From Devosia sp. LC5 (GTDB lineage Bacteria > Pseudomonadota > Alphaproteobacteria > Rhizobiales > Devosiaceae): a stretch of DNA of 64,000 bases. The first letter of the stretch is position 1, and each line of letters opens with the position of its first letter. The notes beneath the pieces were generated by a model that was not told the DNA's origin, searched no databases, and worked only from the letters and a program-made list of their open reading frames with translations. Shown here piece by piece: positions 9,716-16,078 of the stretch. The translations under genes were made by a program, and so were the position numbers. The stretch is from contig NZ_JNNO01000015.1 of assembly GCF_000735585.1 (NCBI RefSeq), positions 1-64,000 of the forward strand, read 5' to 3'.

Positions 9716-10930
9716 ATGTCCACCACCCAGCTCACCGCCGGTTTCCTGCCTCTGCTCGACAGCGTTCTTCTGGTGCTGGCGCGGGAAAAAGGCTTTGCCG
9801 AGGAAGAGGGGCTGGACCTCGCCCTGTTTCGCGAAACCAGCTGGGCCAATATCCGCGACCGCGCGGCGCTGGGCCATTTCGACATTGCCCAGATGCTGGC
9901 TCCTATGCCGCTGGCCGCCAGTTTGGGGTTGACCCCGCTTGCCATGCCCATGATCGCGCCTGTCGTGCTGGGCCTGGGCAATAATGCCATCACCGTCAGC
10001 GACGCGTTGTGGCAGGCCATGGCGGGGCAGGGGGCTCCGGGCAATCTCGATCCGGCGCTGACCGGTGCGGCTTTGGCCAAAGTGGTCAAAGCCTCGCCGC
10101 GCAAGCTGCGTTTCGGCGTCGTCCACCAGACGTCCTCGCACAATTACGAGCTGCGCTATTGGCTGTCCGCCAGCGGCATCATGCCTGATCGCGATATCGA
10201 AATCGTCGTCCTGCCACCGCCTCTTTTGCCCGATGCCCTGGGCAGCGGCGGCATCGATGGCTATTGCGTGGGCGAGCCCTGGAACAGTATCGGGGTCGAC
10301 ACCAAGGGTGGCCATATCGCGACAGTCAAGGCGCTGATCTGGCAATCGAGTCCCGACAAGGTCCTGGGCATGCGCGCGACCTGGGCGGAAGAGCATCCCG
10401 ATCTCGTCGCCGCCATTATCCGCGCCGTCTACCGCGCCGGTCTCTGGTGCGCCGATCCGGCCAATCACGATGAAGCCGCTGCCATCATGGCCGGTACGCC
10501 TTATCTCAACAGCAGTCCCGAAATCGTTGGGCGCGCCTTGACCGGCATGCTCGATATCGGTGCCGGCGTGTTGCAACAGGTGCCCGATTATTACGTCCCT
10601 CATGCCAGCGCGGCCAACTTCCCCTGGAAGAGCCATGCAATGTGGTATTATGCGCAAATGGTGCGCTGGGGCGAAGTCGCCGCCAGCCCTGGCAATGCCG
10701 ATATTGCCGTCGCCTGTTTCCGTCCCGATCTCTATCGCGCCGCGCTCGCGCCGCTGGGGGCGGCCCTGCCACTGGACGATTTCAAGACCGATGGCACCCA
10801 TGCTCAGCCCTATGACACTCCCGCCGAAAACGGCCCGCTGCTCATGGGCGCCGACCGTTTCTTCGATGGCGGGGTGTTCGACCCCGCGGCGCTGGATGAC
10901 TACATTGCCAGCCAGTCGATTGTGAGATGA
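9716..10930 (+). CDS. nasS: NasS, cytoplasmic nitrate/nitrite sensor (NrtA-like)
   Basis: A 404-residue protein of the NrtA/CmpA ligand-binding family. It starts directly with the binding fold (TAGFLPLLDSVLLVLAREKGF) and has no signal peptide, unlike the exported paralogue NrtA at 11251. Shared landmarks include the FDIAQMLAPMPLA segment, VHQTSSHNYELRYWL, and CVGEPWN. In the characterised NasS-NasT systems the cytoplasmic binding protein sequesters NasT until nitrate or nitrite binds. The position immediately after nasT supports that role. Ligand choice between nitrate and nitrite cannot be read from the sequence. Confidence 0.92.
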   Translation: MSTTQLTAGFLPLLDSVLLVLAREKGFAEEEGLDLALFRETSWANIRDRAALGHFDIAQMLAPMPLAASLGLTPLAMPMIAPVVLGLGNNAITVSDALWQAMAGQGAPGNLDPALTGAALAKVVKASPRKLRFGVVHQTSSHNYELRYWLSASGIMPDRDIEIVVLPPPLLPDALGSGGIDGYCVGEPWNSIGVDTKGGHIATVKALIWQSSPDKVLGMRATWAEEHPDLVAAIIRAVYRAGLWCADPANHDEAAAIMAGTPYLNSSPEIVGRALTGMLDIGAGVLQQVPDYYVPHASAANFPWKSHAMWYYAQMVRWGEVAASPGNADIAVACFRPDLYRAALAPLGAALPLDDFKTDGTHAQPYDTPAENGPLLMGADRFFDGGVFDPAALDDYIASQSIVR

Positions 10931-11078
10931 CTCTATTTTAAGCACTGTATAATATTGGTGTTTTTTTAGGCGAAATGGCGTCATTTTGATCCATTCCGGC
11001 CCGCTGGGCGTATTGCGAGCTAAGCGCGCTAAAATCCCAATCCTCTGAGTTCACACAATAAAGTGCCAGGAATTCGAC

Positions 11079-11096
11079 TTGGCACGCTTCCTGCAA
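11079..11096 (+). promoter_or_regulatory. Sigma-54 promoter of the nrtA-nrtB-nrtD operon
   Basis: TTGGCACGCTTCCTGCAA matches the -24/-12 consensus TGGCACG-N4-TTGCW. The invariant GG (11081-11082) and GC (11093-11094) are ten bases apart. Transcription would start near 11105. This implies RpoN and an enhancer-binding activator, most likely NtrC. An almost identical element precedes the narK-type gene at 14498. Confidence 0.88.
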
Positions 11097-11133
11097 TGTC
11101 TGCAGCGAAGGGGCGTTCGCGCTCCCAGAAAAT

Positions 11134-11168
11134 GGCGTCCAATGACGGGCGTCCCAGGCAAAGCTGCC
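11134..11168 (+). ncRNA. ANTAR-type antiterminator leader hairpins P1 and P2 (NasT target)
   Basis: P1 has a 7-bp stem, GGCGTCC (11134-11140) with GGGCGTC (11147-11153), enclosing the hexaloop AATGAC. P2 at 11157-11168 has GGC/GCC enclosing the hexaloop AAAGCT. Both loops have A at position 1 and G at position 4, as known for RNA bound by ANTAR proteins. The P2 loop and 3' arm are part of the 5' arm of the following terminator, so P2 and the terminator exclude each other. The P2 stem is short (3 bp), which is the weakest point. Confidence 0.8.
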
Positions 11169-11230
11169 AACAGGTTCGTGTCCGGTCCCCCTCCGACCGA
11201 TACGTCGCCCGTTGGCAGCTTTTTTGTTTT
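11160..11230 (+). terminator. Intrinsic terminator in the nrtA leader
   Basis: AAAGCTGCCAAC (11160-11171) pairs perfectly over 12 bp with GTTGGCAGCTTT (11211-11222), followed by a T-run to 11230. The 39-base loop contains a small inner hairpin, CGGTC/GACCG, at 11183-11199. It sits 20 bases before the nrtA start, where premature termination would silence the operon unless NasT stabilises P2. The whole stretch 10931-11250 is this control region. Confidence 0.85.
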
Positions 11231-11250
11231 CTTTGCAGCTGGAGAACTCG

Positions 11251-12537
11251 ATGACGCTAACGACCACTCGCCGCAGCTTTCTCAGGGGCGCCACGGCCAC
11301 CGCCGCCACCCTGCTCGCGGCCAAGGCCCTGTTCCCCTCGGGGGCCTTTGCGCAGGGCCCTGGCCCCGAAGTCACCTCGGCCAAGCTGGGCTTCATCGCC
11401 CTGACCGATGCGGCCCCGTTGATCATCGCGCTCGAAAAGGGACTGTTCGCCAAGCATGGCGTGCCCGATGTTCAGGTGCAGAAGCAGGCGTCATGGGGCG
11501 CCACCCGCGACAATCTCGTGCTGGGCGGCGCGGCCAATGGCATCGATGGCGCCCATATTCTCACGCCCATGCCCTACCTGATGAGCCTGGGCACGGTGAC
11601 CAACAATATCCCGCTGCCGATGTCGATCATTGCCCGCCTCAACTACGACAGCCAGGGCATCTCGGTGGCGCAGGAATACAAGGATATCGGCGCCGGTCTC
11701 GACAGCGCCCCGCTCAAGGCAGTCTTTGCCGGGCGGAAGGCAGCAGGCAAGGAAGTCAATGTCGCCATGACGTTCCCCGGCGGCACGCATGATCTGTGGC
11801 TCCGCTACTGGCTGGCTGCCGGCGGTATCGACCCCAATAGCGAAGTGTCCGTCATCACCGTGCCGCCGCCCCAGATGGTCGCCAACATGAAAGTGGGCAC
11901 CATGGACGCCTTCTGCGTCGGCGAGCCCTGGAACGAGCAATTGGTCAATCAGGGCATCGGCTTCACCGCTACCACGACTGGCGAGCTTTGGCACCGCCAC
12001 CCCGAAAAGGCACTCGCCCTGCGCACCGATTTCATCGAGGCCAGTCCCATGGCCACCCAGGCGATCCTCATGGCGGCCATGGAAGCGCAGATGTGGTGCG
12101 ATGCCGTTGAGAACAAGGAAGAAATGGCCAATATCCTGGGCAAGCGCGCCTGGTTCAACGTGCCGCCAACCGATGTTGCCGGCCGCCTCAAGGGCGACAT
12201 CAACTATGGCAATGGGCGTGTGGAGACTGCGACCGGCCTCGAAATGAAGTTCTGGAAGGACCATGTGTCCTATCCTTTCAAGAGCCATGACGCCTGGTTC
12301 CTGGCCGAGAACATCCGCTGGGGTTATCTGCCCGGCACCACCGACATCACCGCCGCCGTCGACATGGTCAATCGGGAGGATGTCTGGCGCTCTGCCGCCG
12401 CCGCCCTGGGCATCGCCGCCGCCGACATTCCCGAAGGCACCTCGCGCGGTGTCGAAACTTTCTTCGATGGCAAGGTCTTCGACCCGGCCAATCCATCAGC
12501 CTATCTCGACAGCCTCGCCATCAAGGCAATGGCCTGA
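11251..12537 (+). CDS. nrtA: Periplasmic nitrate-binding protein of ABC importer, Tat signal
   Basis: NrtA captures nitrate (or nitrite) in the periplasm for the NrtB/NrtD transporter. The 428-residue product begins with a twin-arginine signal (TRRSFLRG then a hydrophobic stretch ending AFAQG). The NrtA/CmpA fold follows, with the conserved AMTFPGGTHDLWLRYWL and CVGEPWN segments shared with NasS. The ATG at 11251 is chosen because GGAGA lies 6 bases upstream and the Tat motif is then N-terminal; the open frame extends further into the terminator. It is expressed from the sigma-54 promoter and leader just upstream. Confidence 0.94.
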   Translation: MTLTTTRRSFLRGATATAATLLAAKALFPSGAFAQGPGPEVTSAKLGFIALTDAAPLIIALEKGLFAKHGVPDVQVQKQASWGATRDNLVLGGAANGIDGAHILTPMPYLMSLGTVTNNIPLPMSIIARLNYDSQGISVAQEYKDIGAGLDSAPLKAVFAGRKAAGKEVNVAMTFPGGTHDLWLRYWLAAGGIDPNSEVSVITVPPPQMVANMKVGTMDAFCVGEPWNEQLVNQGIGFTATTTGELWHRHPEKALALRTDFIEASPMATQAILMAAMEAQMWCDAVENKEEMANILGKRAWFNVPPTDVAGRLKGDINYGNGRVETATGLEMKFWKDHVSYPFKSHDAWFLAENIRWGYLPGTTDITAAVDMVNREDVWRSAAAALGIAAADIPEGTSRGVETFFDGKVFDPANPSAYLDSLAIKAMA

Positions 12538-12657
12538 CCATGTTTGGTGTCGCCACTCATCGAGAGCCCCACTCTCACCTCCCCCTGTGGGGCGAGGGGA
12601 TGATGGAGCCAGCAATACGGCTCCACAACAGCCCTGCCCAGTAAAGGACCCGACCCC
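12538..12657. repeat. nrtA-nrtB gap with a REP-like GC-rich unit
   Basis: The 120-base gap holds a partial C-run/G-run palindromic unit near 12573-12600, related to those at 2281 and 52623. It may modulate mRNA stability between the binding-protein and permease genes. No gene is present. Confidence 0.45.
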
Positions 12658-13551
12658 ATGTCCGCTAATGTCCAGCGCCTCGCCCCCGCCACCATGCCTG
12701 ACGCCAAGGCCGCAGCCGAGGTTTTCGCCCTGCCCACGCCCGCTACCCGCCCCGGCTCCTGGTCCAAGACCCTTGCCAGCATCGCCGCCAATGTCGTGCC
12801 GCCGCTGGTGGTCGTTGCATTGATCCTGGTCATCTGGCAAATCCTCTGCGCCACCCCCGGCGCCTCGCTGCCCGCACCCAGCCAGGTCTGGGCCGAAGCA
12901 GGCGAACTCATCGTCAGCCCCTTCTTCGATTACGGTCAGGGCGATATCGGGCTGGGCCTGCGCGTGCTGATCTCGCTGCAGCGCGTCGCCATCGGCTTCG
13001 GCATTGCCGCTTTGGTCGGCGTCACCGTGGGCGCCGTGATCGGCCAATCGATCTGGGCCATGCGCGGGCTCGACCCCATCTTCCAGATACTGCGCACGGT
13101 GCCACCTTTGGCCTGGCTGCCGCTCTCGCTCGCTGCCTTTATGGATTCGGCTCCCTCGGCCATCTTCGTGATTTTCATCACCTCGGTGTGGCCGGTGATC
13201 ATCAACACCGCCGTAGGCGTGCGCAATATTCCCCAGGACTACCGCAACGTGGCGCGCATCCTCCAGCTCAACCAGGTCGAGTTCTTCTTCAAGATCATGA
13301 TCCCGGCCGCCGCCCCCTACATTTTTACCGGCTTGCGCATCGGGGTGGGCCTCAGCTGGCTCGCCATCGTCGCCGCCGAAATGCTGACCGGCGGCGTCGG
13401 CATCGGTTTCTTCATCTGGGATGCGTGGAACAGCTCGCGCCTCTCCGACATCATCGTAGCGCTGGTCTATATCGGGGTCGTCGGGTTCATCCTCGACCGG
13501 CTGGTAGCGGCCGTCGGCGCCTTCGTCACCCGCGGCACCACCGCGAACTGA
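12658..13551 (+). CDS. nrtB: Nitrate ABC importer permease
   Basis: A 297-residue membrane subunit of the nitrate/sulfonate/taurine ABC family. A soluble N-terminal stretch of about 45 residues precedes the first membrane helix (VVPPLVVVALILVIWQIL). The EAA loop is visible around IPQDYRNVARILQLNQVEFFFKI. The FQILRTVPPLAWLPLSLAAF segment is typical of NrtB/SsuC-like permeases. It lies between nrtA and the ATPase gene, 11 bases from the latter, in the same operon. Together they form one nitrate importer. Confidence 0.93.
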   Translation: MSANVQRLAPATMPDAKAAAEVFALPTPATRPGSWSKTLASIAANVVPPLVVVALILVIWQILCATPGASLPAPSQVWAEAGELIVSPFFDYGQGDIGLGLRVLISLQRVAIGFGIAALVGVTVGAVIGQSIWAMRGLDPIFQILRTVPPLAWLPLSLAAFMDSAPSAIFVIFITSVWPVIINTAVGVRNIPQDYRNVARILQLNQVEFFFKIMIPAAAPYIFTGLRIGVGLSWLAIVAAEMLTGGVGIGFFIWDAWNSSRLSDIIVALVYIGVVGFILDRLVAAVGAFVTRGTTAN

Positions 13552-13562
13552 GGAGTCTTTTC

Positions 13563-14354
13563 ATGACCTATCTCCGCATCGAAAACGTCGACAAGCAATT
13601 CGACCGCGCCGGCCAGCGCTCCGAAGTCCTCAAGGATGTCAGCCTCGACATCGCCCGGGGCGAGGTGATCTCGATCATCGGCCATTCCGGCTGCGGCAAG
13701 TCCACTCTGCTCAATCTTATTGCGGGCCTCACCGAAGTCTCCTCCGGCGGCATCCAGCTCGAGGGCCGTGAGGTCAATGGCCCCGGTCCCGAGCGCGCCG
13801 TAGTGTTCCAGAACCATTCCCTGCTGCCCTGGCTGACAGTCTACGAAAACGTCAACCTGGCCGTCGCCAAGGTTTTCGGCAAGACCAAGACCGGCAGCGA
13901 ACGCCATGACTGGATCATGCAGAACCTCGATCTGGTGCAGATGAGCCACGCCAAGGACAAGCGCCCCACCGAGATTTCCGGTGGCATGAAACAGCGCGTC
14001 GGCATTGCCCGGGCATTGGCCATGCAGCCCAAGATCCTGCTGCTGGACGAGCCCTTCGGCGCGCTGGACGCCCTGACCCGCGCCCATCTGCAGGATGCGG
14101 TCATGGACATCCAGAAGCGCCTGGGTTCCACAATGATCATGATCACCCATGACGTGGATGAGGCCGTGCTGCTCTCCGATCGCATCGTCATGATGACCAA
14201 TGGCCCCTCCGCACGCATCGGTGAAGTCCTCCCCGTGCCGCTGGAACGTCCGCGCAACCGCATCGAGCTGGCCGGCGACCGCACCTATCTCAAGTGCCGC
14301 GAAGCGGTGCTCAAATTTCTCTACGAGCGCCACCGCTTTGTCGAAGCCGCCTAG
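13563..14354 (+). CDS. nrtD: Nitrate ABC importer ATP-binding protein
   Basis: A 263-residue ABC ATPase: Walker A GHSGCGKST (residues 40-48), Q-loop VVFQNHSLLPWLTV, signature SGGMKQRVGIARAL, Walker B ILLLDEPFGALD and switch His in ITHDVDEA. It has no extra C-terminal NrtA-like domain, so it is NrtD-like rather than NrtC-like. The start at 13563 follows GAGGAG; the longer open frame upstream lies in nrtB. It closes the nrtABD operon. Confidence 0.93.
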   Translation: MTYLRIENVDKQFDRAGQRSEVLKDVSLDIARGEVISIIGHSGCGKSTLLNLIAGLTEVSSGGIQLEGREVNGPGPERAVVFQNHSLLPWLTVYENVNLAVAKVFGKTKTGSERHDWIMQNLDLVQMSHAKDKRPTEISGGMKQRVGIARALAMQPKILLLDEPFGALDALTRAHLQDAVMDIQKRLGSTMIMITHDVDEAVLLSDRIVMMTNGPSARIGEVLPVPLERPRNRIELAGDRTYLKCREAVLKFLYERHRFVEAA

Positions 14355-14374
14355 AACTGCCTAAGAAGTAGCCT

Positions 14375-14404
14375 TGCCCATGTTTTGGGCATATTGATGC
14401 CCAA
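14375..14404. promoter_or_regulatory. Overlapping dyads, candidate activator site upstream of narK
   Basis: TGCCCA-N5-TGGGCA (14375-14391) has the 6-5-6 geometry of an NtrC site, though the half-sites differ from the TGCACC consensus. It overlaps a second perfect dyad, TTGGGCAT-ATTG-ATGCCCAA (14385-14404). The pair lies about 100 bases before the sigma-54 promoter, where an enhancer-binding protein would act. A weaker relative is TGGGCGTATTG at 11005-11015 before nrtA. Confidence 0.5.
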
Positions 14405-14497
14405 TTGAGCCGCCCGTTCTTCCCGCAGCGTTTGCAATCGACTCGGGCGCCGCCCCCAATGCCTTGTAGTCAAACGGTAAATTCAGGCGAACCGCAC

Positions 14498-14515
14498 TTG
14501 GCACGCTTCGTGCAA
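14498..14515 (+). promoter_or_regulatory. Sigma-54 promoter of the narK-nirBD-nasA-cysG operon
   Basis: TTGGCACGCTTCGTGCAA matches the -24/-12 consensus. GG is at 14500-14501 and GC at 14512-14513, ten bases apart. It differs from the nrtA promoter by one base over 18. Transcription would start near 14524. Confidence 0.88.
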
Positions 14516-14558
14516 TGTTGACGGCGAAGAGGCGCCTCCCGAGGTCGCTCTCATAATC

Positions 14559-14597
14559 GATGTCCAATGACGGGCATCACCCCCAGGCAAAGCTGCC
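14559..14597 (+). ncRNA. ANTAR-type antiterminator leader hairpins P1 and P2 (second copy)
   Basis: P1 has a 7-bp stem, GATGTCC (14559-14565) with GGGCATC (14572-14578), around hexaloop AATGAC. P2 at 14586-14597 has GGC/GCC around hexaloop AAAGCT. Compared with the nrtA leader the loops are identical. P1 stem positions have changed in compensating fashion: a C-G pair became T-A and a G-T pair became A-T. This is direct covariation evidence that the RNA structure is selected. Confidence 0.82.
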
Positions 14598-14652
14598 AAC
14601 TGTTCTTCGCGCGGTCCCCAACCGACTGCGCCGAACCGTTGGCGGCTTTTTT
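14589..14652 (+). terminator. Intrinsic terminator in the narK leader
   Basis: AAAGCTGCCAAC (14589-14600) pairs over 12 bp, with one G-T wobble, with GTTGGCGGCTTT (14638-14649), followed by TTT. It overlaps P2 exactly as in the nrtA leader and lies 30 bases before the coding start. The gap 14355-14682 holds this leader, the promoter and the upstream dyads and nothing else recognisable. Confidence 0.85.
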
Positions 14653-14682
14653 GTTTTCGAGCGTGCAGACGGAGCTATTCCA

Positions 14683-15966
14683 ATGACCAAGGACCAGGCG
14701 GGCGGACGCCCTGCACTCATTGCCGAACCCACCCGCGCTTTGAGCGTGTCGACCATCGCGTTCACGGTGTGCTTTGCCGTATGGACCATCTTTTCCATCA
14801 TCGGCGTGTCGCTCAAGGACCAGCTCGGACTGTCCGAAACCCAGTTCGGCCTCTTGGTCGGCACCCCGGTACTCACCGGCTCGCTGGTGCGTGTCGTGCT
14901 CGGCATCTGGACCGACCGCAAGGGCGGGCGTTTGGTCTATACGCTGACCATGCTGGCGGCGGCGCTCGCGACCTTCCTGCTCGCCTTCGCCCAGACTTAC
15001 GAGCAATTGCTGCTGGCCGCGCTCGGCGTGGGTCTCGCCGGAGGCTCGTTTGCGGTGGGCGTTGCCTATGTCTCGCGCTTCTATCCGGCCGAAAAGCAGG
15101 GCACGGCTCTCGGCATTTTCGGTGTCGGCAATGTCGGCGCCGCGGTCACCAAGTTCACTGCGCCATTCGTCATGCTGGCCTGGGGCTGGCAGTCGGTGGC
15201 GCTAATCTGGGCTGCGGCCCTCTTGGTAATGGCTGCGATATTCTGGTTCACCACCAAGGATGATCCGGTGACGATCCGCCGCCGCACCGAGGCCTACACG
15301 CCCAAGAGCCTGCTCAGCGAGTTCGAGCCGTTACGCAATTCCCGGGTGTGGCGCTTCGCCCTCTACTACTTCTTCGCGTTCGGCGCTTTCGTTGCGCTGA
15401 CCCTGTGGCTGCCGCGCTACCTCATCGGCGTCTATGGCTTCGATATCGCCACCGCCGGCATGGTCGCGGCCGCATATTCCATTCCCGCCAGCATCTTCCG
15501 CGCCTATGGCGGCACGCTTAGCGACAAGGTGGGTGCCCGCGTCATCATGTACTGGACCTTTGGCGTGTCGTTGCTGGCGACGTTCATCCTGTCGCTGCCC
15601 GCCGGCGATTTCGTGGTGCAGGGTATCAATGGACCTGTCGCCTTCCACTTCGCCATCAGCCCCTGGGCCTTCATCGCGCTCGTGTTCGTGCTCGGCTTCT
15701 TCATGAGCCTGGGCAAGGCTGCCGTGTTCAAGCACATCCCGGCCTATTACCCGCAGAATGTGGGCGCCGTAGGCGGGCTGGTCGGCATGATCGGCGGCCT
15801 GGGCGGATTTGTCCTGCCGCTCTTGTTCGGCGTCCTCAACGATCTCACCGGCATCTGGTCGAGCTGCTTCATGGCTCTGTTCGTCCTGGTCGCCATTTCC
15901 CTCATTTGGATGCACACGGCCATCCGGCGCATGGAGCGCCGGCAAACCGTGACGCAGCCGGCCTGA
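14683..15966 (+). CDS. NarK/NasA-type nitrate/nitrite MFS transporter
   Basis: A 427-residue major facilitator of the nitrate/nitrite porter family. About twelve membrane segments are visible, starting at STIAFTVCFAVWTIFSIIGVSLKDQLGLSETQFGLL. The nitrate-signature-like glycine-rich stretch GVGLAGGSFAVGVAYVSRFYPAEKQGTALG and a second one (GLVGMIGGLGGFVLPLLFG) support nitrate or nitrite transport. The ATG at 14683 follows GGAG by 8 bases; the open frame extends back through the leader and is not coding. It opens the nirB-nirD-nasA-cysG operon, so it could be nitrate uptake or nitrite handling alongside the ABC system. Confidence 0.9.
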   Translation: MTKDQAGGRPALIAEPTRALSVSTIAFTVCFAVWTIFSIIGVSLKDQLGLSETQFGLLVGTPVLTGSLVRVVLGIWTDRKGGRLVYTLTMLAAALATFLLAFAQTYEQLLLAALGVGLAGGSFAVGVAYVSRFYPAEKQGTALGIFGVGNVGAAVTKFTAPFVMLAWGWQSVALIWAAALLVMAAIFWFTTKDDPVTIRRRTEAYTPKSLLSEFEPLRNSRVWRFALYYFFAFGAFVALTLWLPRYLIGVYGFDIATAGMVAAAYSIPASIFRAYGGTLSDKVGARVIMYWTFGVSLLATFILSLPAGDFVVQGINGPVAFHFAISPWAFIALVFVLGFFMSLGKAAVFKHIPAYYPQNVGAVGGLVGMIGGLGGFVLPLLFGVLNDLTGIWSSCFMALFVLVAISLIWMHTAIRRMERRQTVTQPA

Positions 15967-15989
15967 GCCTCATGCAAGGAGTCCCCCTC

Positions 15990-16067
15990 ATGCAAAAACT
16001 GCTCACCGTTGGTGCGGGCATGGCGTCACGCCGCGCCCCGGAGCACCGCTTCGTCCAATCCGCCTGA
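15990..16067 (+). pseudogene. Truncated duplicate of the nirB 5' end (25 codons)
   Basis: A 25-codon open frame has a strong AAGGAG site 9 bases before its ATG and ends 11 bases before the nirB start. Its residues KLLTVGAGMASRRAPEHRF align without gaps to KLVIIGNGMAPGRALEKLF at the nirB N-terminus, 10 of 19 identical, including the FAD-binding glycine motif. Similarity stops there. The simplest reading is the remnant of a second, diverged nirB-like gene after deletion. A conserved small leader peptide is a less likely alternative. It may still be translated. Confidence 0.65.
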
Positions 16068-16078
16068 AAGGAGCCATC

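Noticed and set aside
10942-10962. AGCAC ... TGGTG half-sites upstream of nrtA as an NtrC box
   Set aside because: The half-sites are 11 bases apart instead of the 6 expected for GCAC-N6-GGTG, so the match is not credible.
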